Below, piece by piece: positions 8,151-17,400 of a DNA stretch of 64,000 nt. Within the stretch, counting starts at the first letter, position 1. Each line of letters opens with the position of its first letter. The notes below the pieces were generated by a model, which was not told the DNA's origin, searched no databases, and worked only from the letters and a program-made list of their open reading frames with translations. The position numbers were made by a program, and so were the translations under genes. Source of the DNA: Taibaiella sp. (lineage in GTDB: Bacteria > Bacteroidota > Bacteroidia > Chitinophagales > Chitinophagaceae); assembly GCA_021740995.1 (NCBI GenBank), contig JAIOYR010000011.1, positions 1-64,000 on the forward strand, written 5' to 3'.

Positions 8151-9242
8151 ATGCCACAAACATTTTCTTACCACAGCTTGCATATATTTAGTAAATCAGT
8201 ATTTTCCAAAATGGGCTGCTCAGATACTGATGCTGCATTAGCTGCAACAGTGTTGTTATCAGCAGACATGCGTGGAATAGACAGCCACGGTGTAGCCAGG
8301 CTTTCGGGATATGTGCGCCTATGGGAGGCACAGAGAATAAACGGAAGCCCTGCCATAAAAATAGTGCACGAAAGTCCATCTACAGCCGTAATTGACGGCG
8401 ATGCGGGTCTGGGTCTGGTTGTCGCACCATTTGCAATGGATATTGCTATCCGCAAAGCACAAATTGCCGGTACCGGCTGGGTAAGTGTGCGCAACAGTAA
8501 TCACTTTGGCATCGCAGGCTATCATGCTATGATGGCACTGGAGCATGATATGATAGGGATTGCAATGACCAATGCCAGTGCACTGGTAGCACCCACGTTT
8601 TCAGTGGAAAAAATGCTGGGCACCAACCCAATAGCAGTGGCAATACCTGCTGGCACGCAACCGCCTTTTGTAGCCGACTTTGCTACTACTACTGCCGCGA
8701 ATGGTAAGCTGGAAATATTGCAAAGAAAAAATGAACCAGCACCACCCGGCTGGGTACAAGATAAAGAAGGTGCTGCAAGTACAGATGCAAATGTGCTGAA
8801 AAAACAAGGTGCACTTTTACCCCTGGGCAGCGACAGGGAGCATGGCAGCCATAAAGGCTATGCGCTGGGCAGTATTGTAGATATATTCTCTGCAGTGCTT
8901 AGTGGTGCCAGCTATGGCCCATGGGCGCCGCCATTCCCAGCCTATGTACCGATGCCAGAAAACATGCCGGGACAAGGCTTAGGGCACTTTTTTGGTGCTA
9001 TGCGCATAGATGCTTTTCGTACCGGGCAGGAATTCAAAGACAATATGGACAACTGGATAACAAGGTTTAGAAACGCTACGCCGGCTCCTGGCAATGATAG
9101 GGTATTGATTCCCGGTGATCCGGAACGTGAAATGGAAACAATAAGAACTACCGAAGGTATTCCTGTAGTGAGCAGTGTTGTAGATGAACTGAAAAATGTA
9201 GCTGAAAAAATGGGAGTCAAATTCGCTGATACTATTCGCTGA
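8151..9242 (+). CDS. Ldh-family (malate/L-lactate/ureidoglycolate-type) dehydrogenase
   Basis: A 363-aa member of the Ldh family of NAD(P)-dependent oxidoreductases, which is unrelated in fold to classical lactate dehydrogenases. The signature DMRGIDSHGVARLSGYVR near residues 40-55 carries the catalytic-site histidine. VRNSNHFGIAGYHAMMAL, the GTNPIAVAIPA segment and HKGYALGSIVDIFSAVLSGA follow in the usual order and at the usual length. Substrates of the family include malate, lactate, ureidoglycolate, sulfolactate and 2,3-diketogulonate, and the sequence does not single one out. The gene lies between a terminator upstream and the M23 peptidase gene 41 bases downstream, which may be cotranscribed. 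Confidence 0.88.
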   Translation: MPQTFSYHSLHIFSKSVFSKMGCSDTDAALAATVLLSADMRGIDSHGVARLSGYVRLWEAQRINGSPAIKIVHESPSTAVIDGDAGLGLVVAPFAMDIAIRKAQIAGTGWVSVRNSNHFGIAGYHAMMALEHDMIGIAMTNASALVAPTFSVEKMLGTNPIAVAIPAGTQPPFVADFATTTAANGKLEILQRKNEPAPPGWVQDKEGAASTDANVLKKQGALLPLGSDREHGSHKGYALGSIVDIFSAVLSGASYGPWAPPFPAYVPMPENMPGQGLGHFFGAMRIDAFRTGQEFKDNMDNWITRFRNATPAPGNDRVLIPGDPEREMETIRTTEGIPVVSSVVDELKNVAEKMGVKFADTIR

Positions 9243-9283
9243 TACATGTTGCCCAATTTTTATTGCTGATAAAAAACAGAGAT

Positions 9284-11014
9284 ATGCGAAAATACATGCT
9301 AGTGCTCTTAATAATATTGCCATGCTTATGTAATGCTCAGGTAAATCCTGAACCAAGCTACCCGGACAACTATTTTCGAAATCCACTTGATATTCCTATA
9401 CTACTTGCAGGCAATTTCGGCGAGTGCAGGTCAGGTCATTTTCACAGTGGTCTTGACATAAAAACACAGGGCAAAGAAAACCTGCCGGTACACGCCGCAG
9501 CCGATGGCTACATATCCCGCATCAAAACTGATAAAGGTGGCTTTGGTCATGCCATTTACATTATTCACCCTAATGGATATACGACCCTCTATGCACACCT
9601 CAATAACTATGCACCTTTTCTCCAGAAATACTTGCGCCAACAACAATATGAAAAGAAACGCTGGAATATCGACATCTCTTTTCCCCCAGAAAAATTTCCG
9701 GTAAGAAAAGGTCAAATGATTGCCTACTCAGGCAACACAGGCTCATCTACTGCTCCGCATCTGCACTTTGAAATCAGGAATACCAAAACGGAACACCCGC
9801 TCAACCCTCAATTGTTTGGACTTGATGTGATAGACAACATGCCGCCCGTTGCTGCCGAAGTAGTTTTTTATAGTGGCAATGTTTATGACCGAAACCTCGC
9901 AAGCTATACACTTAAAAAAAAGAACAACACCTATAAACCTTTTGCCAATTCGAATCAGAAATACAAAATAAGTGGCGACACCATTGATGTACCGGAAGGG
10001 CTGGTAGGTGTAGCAATCAACGCCGATGACTACATGAACGGAAGCGACAATACTATAACGTTTTATACTGCAAAACTACTACTGGACGACAGCATCCAAT
10101 CTGTTATAACGCTTGATGATATTGGCTACGATGTATCCCGATACATACACGCATACGCAGACTTTTATGCAAAACAAGTATACAAGAAATGGATTCAATG
10201 CCTGTTTCGGGTACCAGGCAATAAACTAAATTCATTATATACAACTATCAATGAGCATGATGGAAAACTAAATATAACTGATGGCAGCATTCACAAACTC
10301 AACATTGTACTTACAGACAATAATGGCAATGCTACCAACATAGAGTGCTACATACGACCTACATCAGTAGAGACTAAAAGTAAGAACCCTGAAAATTGCA
10401 TACCGTTTTATGCAGGCAAGACAAATGAATATAGCAATGCCAATATCCAGTTCACTATTGACGACCGACAACTCTACGATGACATTTGCTTCAAAATGGA
10501 AACAGCACCTGATGCTGTTTCTCTTTCAGATCAATTTAGAATTCATTACCCATATATTCCCCTCCACCACTACTTTGACCTGATGATAAAACCGAATAAA
10601 AACATAGCTTTCAATCTGCGCGACAAAGTAGTACTCATGTACACAGATGGGAAGGAAGAGGAAGGAAGATCTGCTGAAGCAGTTGATAAAGGCTGGTACA
10701 AAGCGAGTGTACGAAACTTTGGCACTTATAGGCTGGCTATAGACACTATACCACCAAGAATAAACGGATTGCAAAAAAATGGGGCAGATCTGAGCAAAGC
10801 GAAACAAATAGCCATAAACGTGAAAGACGACATTACTTCAGTAAGAGCCTTCAGCGGATTAATAGATGGTAAATGGGTATGCTTTGAGCAACATGGACAC
10901 AATTTCTTTTACGTGTTTGATGAACATTGCGGTAAAGGCAAACACGAACTCATGTTTAAGGCAGAAGATGAAAACGGGAACGAAGCAAAGTACAAAGTGA
11001 CGTTTAAGAGATAA
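9284..11014 (+). CDS. Secreted M23-family metallopeptidase (LytM domain)
   Basis: I chose ATG 9284 because MRKYMLVLLIILPCLCNAQ is a clean signal peptide; an in-frame ATG seven codons upstream would disturb it. The 576-aa protein has its LytM/M23 domain at the N-terminal end. The zinc ligands are H54 and D58 in GHFHSGLD and H161 in the HxH of APHLHFEI (H159 is the catalytic partner), so the site looks complete. This N-terminal placement of the peptidase with a long C-terminal beta-rich region (about 190-576) is a common Bacteroidota arrangement. It probably cleaves peptidoglycan cross-links in the periplasm. The C-terminal region has no recognised domain and no T9SS sorting signal. Confidence 0.9.
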   Translation: MRKYMLVLLIILPCLCNAQVNPEPSYPDNYFRNPLDIPILLAGNFGECRSGHFHSGLDIKTQGKENLPVHAAADGYISRIKTDKGGFGHAIYIIHPNGYTTLYAHLNNYAPFLQKYLRQQQYEKKRWNIDISFPPEKFPVRKGQMIAYSGNTGSSTAPHLHFEIRNTKTEHPLNPQLFGLDVIDNMPPVAAEVVFYSGNVYDRNLASYTLKKKNNTYKPFANSNQKYKISGDTIDVPEGLVGVAINADDYMNGSDNTITFYTAKLLLDDSIQSVITLDDIGYDVSRYIHAYADFYAKQVYKKWIQCLFRVPGNKLNSLYTTINEHDGKLNITDGSIHKLNIVLTDNNGNATNIECYIRPTSVETKSKNPENCIPFYAGKTNEYSNANIQFTIDDRQLYDDICFKMETAPDAVSLSDQFRIHYPYIPLHHYFDLMIKPNKNIAFNLRDKVVLMYTDGKEEEGRSAEAVDKGWYKASVRNFGTYRLAIDTIPPRINGLQKNGADLSKAKQIAINVKDDITSVRAFSGLIDGKWVCFEQHGHNFFYVFDEHCGKGKHELMFKAEDENGNEAKYKVTFKR

Positions 11015-11040
11015 TGGAATACAATCAAAGTTTCAGAATA

Positions 11041-11172
11041 CTATATACCGGAATTTACTCCATCATTAATATCCTTAAGTTTTAATGATACCTGTATTGC
11101 CCGTATACGAAAGGTATAATCTCTTACACCGTGCCCATTCAGTGCCATACCACCTGACTCAACAATAGGCTG
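11041..11172 (-). pseudogene. Possible remnant of a lost protein-coding gene
   Basis: The 324 bases between 11014 and 11339 hold no intact gene. On the minus strand a 43-codon stretch bounded by stops encodes a protein-like sequence (QPIVESGGMALNGHGVRDY, then TFRIRAIQVSLKLKDIND). Its composition and ordered hydrophobicity look like a real C-terminal tail rather than random AT-rich translation. A TAA stop precedes it at 11176-11178. No family could be named. It may be a decayed gene end or chance. The rest of the interval shows nothing recognisable. Confidence 0.25.
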
Positions 11173-11338
11173 TGCTTAAATTTTCAAAAATTCTGAAGCT
11201 CGTAACACAACTCCTTTTACCCGCTATATCCTGAAACACAAATTTTAATAAACGAAGCGGAAAAATAATAAACTCATACTACTATGTGCCTATGTTCTTT
11301 GAAGTAACAATAGTATGTTTACAGGTATAATAAGTGTT

Positions 11339-12349
11339 ATGAAACAGAAAATAATGAGTGTCTGTCTGCTATTGTTTACTACAACCCCAATAGCTTATGG
11401 ATGGGGCACATGGGGACACAACCACATTAACAAAGGTGCGGTGATGGCATTACCTTCTGAGATGGGTTTATTTTTCTACAACCATGTGGACTTTATTACA
11501 GAAGAATCAACTGTACCTGATTTGCGTAAGTATACCTTAGGAGATAAGAATGAAAATTGCCGTCACTACATAGACTTAGAGCCTTATGGATATGGTACAG
11601 CATCTATGCCTAAAACCCTCAGCGATGCTATAGCAAAATATGGTATTGACAGTGTAAACAGATACGGTATACTACCTTGGTATATACAATCCATGATGGA
11701 TAAATTGACTGAAGCCTTCCGAAACAAACGCAAGACAGAGATACTTTTGCTCGCAGCAGATCTGGGTCATTATGTAGGAGACGCACATGTCCCACTACAT
11801 ACCACTATCAATCACAATGGTCAATTCACCGGACAACAAGGAATTCATGCATTTTGGGAATCACAATTACCTGAACTGTTTGGCAGAAACTATAACCTAC
11901 ATACCAGACAGGCAAGACATCTGCCTGACATAGAGAAAACTACATGGTCTATTATAGATAGCAGCTATAGACTGCTGAGTAAGTTATTGACTACTGAAAA
12001 GAGAATGAAAGACGACAACCCTGAGGAAAAACAGTATCAGATAGGAAGTGATGGGAGTATTCTAAAAAATAAATTCAACCAACCCATACATGCATACGAG
12101 TATGCACATGTGTACCACGAATTGCTGGACGGAATGGTAGAACAGCAGATGCGCAATGCAATAAGGTTCACTGCAGACCTTTGGTATACTTCCTGGATAA
12201 ATGCAGGTAAACCCGACCTTAATACACTGGATAACAAATCTCTTACAGAACGAAACCTACCATACTACAATGAAGATCTGAAAGCATGGAAAAAAGGCAA
12301 AGTACGTGGCTGCAAAGCCGATAAAGAATTTCCTTCAAACCACCCGTGA
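11339..12349 (+). CDS. Secreted zinc-dependent phospholipase C / S1-P1 nuclease-like protein
   Basis: From ATG 11339 the protein has 336 residues: a signal peptide ending near TPIAYG and then WGTWGHNHINKGAV. In this superfamily the mature N-terminal Trp coordinates zinc, and cleavage just before W22 would expose it, which supports this start over the in-frame ATG at 11315. Further ligands are visible in RHYIDLE, HYVGDAHVPLHTT (HxxGDxHxPLH) and HAFWES (HxxxE). All are typical of the trinuclear zinc site of phospholipase C and S1/P1 nucleases. Whether the substrate is phospholipid or nucleic acid cannot be decided. The C-terminus is basic. It is probably periplasmic or exported. Confidence 0.85.
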   Translation: MKQKIMSVCLLLFTTTPIAYGWGTWGHNHINKGAVMALPSEMGLFFYNHVDFITEESTVPDLRKYTLGDKNENCRHYIDLEPYGYGTASMPKTLSDAIAKYGIDSVNRYGILPWYIQSMMDKLTEAFRNKRKTEILLLAADLGHYVGDAHVPLHTTINHNGQFTGQQGIHAFWESQLPELFGRNYNLHTRQARHLPDIEKTTWSIIDSSYRLLSKLLTTEKRMKDDNPEEKQYQIGSDGSILKNKFNQPIHAYEYAHVYHELLDGMVEQQMRNAIRFTADLWYTSWINAGKPDLNTLDNKSLTERNLPYYNEDLKAWKKGKVRGCKADKEFPSNHP

Positions 12350-12366
12350 TATTGTATTAGAAACCA

Positions 12367-12765
12367 TTAGACTTCAAGAGCAGCAAGTAATTTGTCTTTT
12401 ATCTGAGTCAACTCTGCAGGAGTAAGTTTTAGTTTAGGTCGAGTAAAATTTAGATCATCAGCAGAATCAATTGGCAAAAGATGCATGTGTGCATGTGGCA
12501 CATCTAACCCTATAACACTAATCCCACAACGATTACAGGGAAAAACGCGCTCTATAGCTGCTGCTATGGGCTTAGCAAACAACAACCAATGCTGCAACAA
12601 AACATCTGAGACATCAAAAAACTTATCAGTTTCCACTTTCGGAACGACCAAAACATGCCCCTCTCTCATCGGGAAAATGTCAAGAAAAGCAAGAAATTCA
12701 TCATTCTCAGCAATCTTGTAACAATGGATATCCCCAGCAATAATTTTCGAAAATATACTTGCCAT
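12367..12765 (-). CDS. HIT-family nucleotide-binding hydrolase
   Basis: A 132-aa histidine-triad protein. The catalytic triad HAHMH lies near residue 98 in VPHAHMHLLPI. The N-terminal SIFSKIIAGDI, FLDIFPMREGHVLVVPK and the rest fit the bacterial Hint/HinT-like branch, which hydrolyses nucleoside phosphoramidates or adenylated compounds. I prefer ATG 12765, which starts MASIFSKI and lies one base after the greA stop; a longer frame would overlap greA. It is cotranscribed with greA. It is convergent with the phospholipase gene, 17 bases away. Confidence 0.92.
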   Translation of the reverse strand: MASIFSKIIAGDIHCYKIAENDEFLAFLDIFPMREGHVLVVPKVETDKFFDVSDVLLQHWLLFAKPIAAAIERVFPCNRCGISVIGLDVPHAHMHLLPIDSADDLNFTRPKLKLTPAELTQIKDKLLAALEV

Positions 12766-12766
12766 A

Positions 12767-13240
12767 CTATATGGTAATATTTTCAATTTGAAATTTAAAA
12801 GTACCACTGGGAGCTGTAACTTCTGCTATTTCACCAATCACTTTACCCAAAAGCCCTTTACCAATAGGAGAAGTAACAGAAATTTTACCCTGCTTAAGAT
12901 CGGCTTCCTGTTCGGAAACAATTTGGTAAATAACTGTCTTTTTTGTACCGAGATTTGTCACTGTAACCTTACTGAGGATAGACACCTTACTTATGTCTAT
13001 ATCTTTTGCATCAAGTACGCGAGCAGTAACTATTGCAGCTTCCAATTGTGATATTTTGGCTTCATGATGCCCTTGAGCTTCCTTCGCAGCATCATACTCT
13101 GCATTCTCCTTCAGATCGCCTTTTTCTCTGGCCTCTGCAATCTGTCTGGCAATTTCAGCACGCCCTGAAGATTTAAGTTGATTCAGTTCTTCCCGCATCT
13201 GTGCGAGTGTCTCTTTAGTCAGGTAGTTTATTTCAGCCAT
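12767..13240 (-). CDS. greA: Transcription elongation factor GreA
   Basis: A 157-aa GreA protein with an N-terminal coiled coil (about 5-75, including AEAREKGDLKENAEYDAAKEAQ with the acidic tip residues) and a C-terminal FKBP-like domain containing ISVTSPIGKGLLGKVIGE. GreA binds the RNA polymerase secondary channel and stimulates cleavage of backtracked transcripts. Length and motifs are standard. It is the first gene of a greA-HIT operon separated by one base, and a strong terminator upstream isolates it from the porV operon. Confidence 0.96.
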   Translation of the reverse strand: MAEINYLTKETLAQMREELNQLKSSGRAEIARQIAEAREKGDLKENAEYDAAKEAQGHHEAKISQLEAAIVTARVLDAKDIDISKVSILSKVTVTNLGTKKTVIYQIVSEQEADLKQGKISVTSPIGKGLLGKVIGEIAEVTAPSGTFKFQIENITI

Positions 13241-13265
13241 TATTCAATTATATTAGTAGATGTAG

Positions 13266-13303
13266 AAAAAAAATACAACGCCTCTGCGAAACAGAAGCGT
13301 TGT
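13266..13303 (-). terminator. Terminator of the TonB/T9SS/PorV operon
   Basis: On the minus strand a 12-bp stem with one G-T pair (ACAACGCTTCTG with CAGAGGCGTTGT) and a TTTCG loop is followed by eight T. It lies 27 bases after the PorV-like gene. Confidence 0.9.
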
Positions 13304-13330
13304 AATGTAAAAATACTACAAAAAAATGTA

Positions 13331-14413
13331 TTAGCGAGCTACACGTAGCGACATCATGTGAACACCATTTGCAGGACGCTGAGTAGGACGGAAAGAATAG
13401 TCAAAAGAAACCATAGGTCCATTTTCACCAAATCTTTTTTGTGCAGTAGCACCTACAGCTATACCAGAATACATAGTAGTGGAATTTTCAGCACTACCTA
13501 TACCTTTTTCATATCTGTATGCAGCACGAAGCATAATCATCTCCCTAAATCCATACTCCATACCAAGACCCAGATAGTCATTGTTGAATGAATTAGATTG
13601 GAAATTGGCAATAGCTGTAAGCCTATGCTTTGGTAAACTATCTTTTGAACTAACATGATTTTCATCAAGATAGAAATCATAAGAACCGCCAAAATTGAGG
13701 TAAGTAGGCATGGAAAACTTATCTGCAGGATATGTCTGCGAAACTGCGAAACTTGGTGAACTCTGTGGCTTATCTGCATTCACTGAAAAACCAGTTCCGG
13801 TAAAGCGCATATTGCTACCAAGATTGCGCAATGTAATACCAAAATGGAAATTATCCTTCTTGCCAGTTACATACTGTATACCACCTTCGAAAGCTATACC
13901 AAGCGCAGTAATATTGCCTACCTGCTCAGATACATAGGTAACAGCAGCGCCCGCATTCACATGAGAGGAGAATTGCTTGGCATAACCCAACTGCATATTA
14001 AGAAATTGAGGACGATAGCTACCTACACCCTCCGGGTTAAAATATTCAGTAGTGGTAATGTCACCAAAGTTCATTGACATCAGATTGATACCTATAACAC
14101 CGGCCTCGCCCAACTTCTGACCGACCGCTATGTTATTGATATTAATGTTGGTACCACTCAAGTAAGTACCTCTGGAAACACCAATTTCGGTAGAATTAGT
14201 GTTTGCAAGACCGGCAATGTTTGTTTTCATAGCCTCTACACCGGAAATATATGATGCATTAAGCCCAAAAACACCGGTTGAGCGTGCCCACGGATTAATG
14301 TTTAACTCCGGAGCTCCAGCCTGACCTGAACGGTCTTTATTACCTGCAATAGCGCTAAATGATGTTCCAATAGCACACAACGCAACGAAAAATTTTAGAG
14401 ATCTTTTTTTCAT
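13331..14413 (-). CDS. PorV/PorQ-family outer-membrane protein (type IX secretion)
   Basis: A 360-aa outer-membrane beta-barrel of the PorV/PorQ family. It has a signal peptide (MKKRSLKFFVALCAIGTSFSAIA), then SGQAGAPELNINPWARSTGVFGLNASYISGVEAM-type sequence in which a small secreted mature head runs into alternating barrel strands, and a terminal SLRVAR. PorV escorts T9SS cargo from the SprA translocon to the attachment complex on the cell surface. Here it lies downstream of a T9SS-sorted protein and a TonB receptor, so a dedicated escort role for that cargo is plausible (inference). A hairpin lies in the 64-base gap upstream and a strong terminator downstream. Whether it is the general PorV of the organism or a paralogue cannot be told from one window. 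Confidence 0.8.
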   Translation of the reverse strand: MKKRSLKFFVALCAIGTSFSAIAGNKDRSGQAGAPELNINPWARSTGVFGLNASYISGVEAMKTNIAGLANTNSTEIGVSRGTYLSGTNININNIAVGQKLGEAGVIGINLMSMNFGDITTTEYFNPEGVGSYRPQFLNMQLGYAKQFSSHVNAGAAVTYVSEQVGNITALGIAFEGGIQYVTGKKDNFHFGITLRNLGSNMRFTGTGFSVNADKPQSSPSFAVSQTYPADKFSMPTYLNFGGSYDFYLDENHVSSKDSLPKHRLTAIANFQSNSFNNDYLGLGMEYGFREMIMLRAAYRYEKGIGSAENSTTMYSGIAVGATAQKRFGENGPMVSFDYSFRPTQRPANGVHMMSLRVAR

Positions 14414-14440
14414 AAGAATAAATCGAATAATAATTTTATT

Positions 14441-14467
14441 ATTCCGGGTAGCCTTGCTACCCGGAAT
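14441..14467 (-). other. Intercistronic hairpin before the PorV-like gene
   Basis: A perfect 11-bp inverted repeat (ATTCCGGGTAG with CTACCCGGAAT) surrounds a 5-base loop. It begins 10 bases after the stop of the 1338-aa gene. No T run follows on the minus strand, so it is more likely an mRNA-stabilising or partial-termination structure than a full terminator. Confidence 0.6.
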
Positions 14468-14477
14468 TAAATACAGA

Positions 14478-17400
14478 TTAATATTGTGTCACATCTAAAG
14501 GCCTTAATGAACCGAACCATTTAATCACCGTTTCACCGATACCTTCGGCATTTACATGTATCAGATACATACCGCTACCAATTGGAAGACCAGCCGAATT
14601 ACGAATATCCCAATCAAGGAAAGATGTATTTGGATCACTCTTTGAAAGACTACGTACAAGTGTACCATCCAATGAATAAATGCGTACAGATACTTTAGCA
14701 GGCAAGTTGATTATCCTAACTTTTGTATCGAAACGACTGTTTGGCTTTTCATAACCAGAATATCCATAGTACGGGTTTGGCACTGCATATATTCTGCTGA
14801 TCAGCTTATTTCTGTCAGAAGTATCTGAAAGTTTTGTAGGTGCCTGATCCGCGGTGCTGAACGTGTAGTAAGGATTGGCAGTCTGTCCTGCTTTAACAGA
14901 AGTACCGGCTGTAGCAAATGCAGTTGTAGTGTCCGTAGCAGCATATGGCATATATGGTCTGTCAACCCTGAAACGCAATCTTGTTGTAGTTGGTATCAAT
15001 CCATCTTTTAAAGAAAGCAACTTCAAACCAGGGTTTAGCATTGGTAATCCAACCCATTGGAAAGGCTCATAAGCTCTTCTGTGGGCAGTTAGATTCGTAG
15101 CACTTCTTATGGCAGAAGCGAATGCTTTCGCACTATCATACTTAGAACCAAGGACATAAACAAAATGTTTACCACCAAAAACAATCGAGTTATCATAAGG
15201 ATTAAAACCATTTGCACCTGTAGGACTTGTAGGATTCCAAATCATGTCATTACCATTATCAGTAGAAAGATAAGAATCTTCGCCAAAAACAATATTTAAT
15301 CTCTGACCGGTATTTTGGTCAACCGCATAACCCGGGAACCAAGACATACCCTGATCATCTGTACTCTCAGAATACACTGGAGAAATACCATCTGACTTAA
15401 CATCCGCGTTCCAACCGTTGTGCTTCCTCAAATAGAATTTCCTACCTCTGTTTTCAGACAGGAACGTATCTTCCTGCATCTCTATAACAGCACATCTTGT
15501 CCATTTAGTTTTATCGCTGGTAAATACCAAGTCAATTTCATTTAATGCCTTAAACTGATTCAAGGTAAATGAATAAGCTGCAGGATGATGACCACAAGCA
15601 GTACTGCTTGGGAAGGAACCGGTAGCAAGATAATATGCAGCAAGTCCGTATGGTCCCCATGTACTCTTAAGTGGTGTGAAATTCGGAATCATGTTTCCAA
15701 ACTGTGCTCCCGGATCATGAGTGTTGTCATTGAAAAAACATGGATTTGTAGCAGAAACCGGATCAAAACTTGTTGTAGAACCAGCCCTTAACCAGTTTGC
15801 AAAACTACTGTCAGTCTCATCCTGAACACCCCACAACCATGGCTGAGACGGATCATCAAAAGTAACACCGGAAGTAAGGTAGCCATTTTTGGATCCTTTA
15901 GCAGCAGAACCCGGAGGAGCTACTTGTTTGATAGAAACAGAAATACCATATTTCTCAAGTATTTGCTCATTAGGAGTAGACAGATTACGCTCACTGTAAA
16001 TTGTATCTACTGGCTTACCATCAATATAGCCTGTAAGTGTCCATGAACCGGTATCTACAATACCATCAAGCGATGTAGTACCGGTCATCCTGTTCTGACC
16101 ATGGATCTGAAGTACCCAATCCAAAGCTGGTACTTTTACAGGATCTATAATCTTTACATCTACAGGACCCTGACCCTGAACATAGGTAGGCTGTGCAATG
16201 CTTCCTTTGTCAACAGCTGTCATCTCTGAAGCCTCATCAAGCTGTAATTCATTTCCGCCATTACCTACACCTTGTATCCTTTTGATAACTACGCCACTTC
16301 CAAAGTCAGAATTGATAACTGTGCCCATAGCGCCATTTGCCGGATTCGGTAATGCAGCTATAACTGATATTTCGGTTCCGGCAGCACCATGTGCACTACC
16401 CAGATAAGGAACGTCTTGTGTAGCCACAGTATTTTTAGCGTCAAAGCTCTTAAAGTTGTTGTAGGCGTAAGCTATTGCAGTAAAGTAATAATTACGATAG
16501 TTTACAAAACGCTTATCATTACCAGTAGAAAACTGATCCTGTGTAAGCTGGAAGCTATGAACTATACCACTATCCCTACCAAGTACTTTTATCTGTGCAG
16601 TGTGTGTAGTATCACTTACAGTTATGTTCTTTACATAATTAACTATCTGAGAGACACTATCAGTTATGTCACATTGAAACACCTCAACAGCCTTAGAATT
16701 GTCAACCTCACCTGTATTAGGGTCAAATATCTCGGCAGATGTTACCTGGCTATTAGCTAACTGGAAAACCCGATATCCCTGGAACTTATAAAGTGAGTCA
16801 GCAAAACCAGATGCTTTAACAACACGCTGATGATATAACAAAGAATCGTTGTAAGCACCATCAGTGCGACCATAGTTTTCACCAAAGTTATTGCTACCAT
16901 ATTCATTAACCATATAGAACACCAGTCTGCGGTCAAGCTCTCTAACAACCAACCTTGGCGCCTCAGGACCTTCAATAGTCTTAAAGTTGTTATCAAACAG
17001 AGCCTGTGCACCATCGTCAATATTCTTAATAGTCTTGAAGTTTGTGCTCGGACAACCTCCGGTACCTGCAGCCCAAACACAACCAAATGTGATATCATTA
17101 ACGGCCCCCGGAGCTAACTGGAAAGGACCAGATGAGAACACGAAACGTCTGTCACCAGGGTTGTTGTTACAAGCACACTCTGACCACTGAGAATTCTCAG
17201 AAGGATCACCCCAAAATACAAAATTTGAAGTAGGACCTGCACCATATCCTTTCGATGGAACACCAGTCCCCATAAAATCATTAGAAAAACGCTCACCATT
17301 CCTGATAGAACCAGTCATGTAGTAGTAAATCTGTATACCGTTGTTTGGGTTACCAATGATACTAGGGTCATTGTTGTAATAAGTAAAGTTTGTCATTTTC

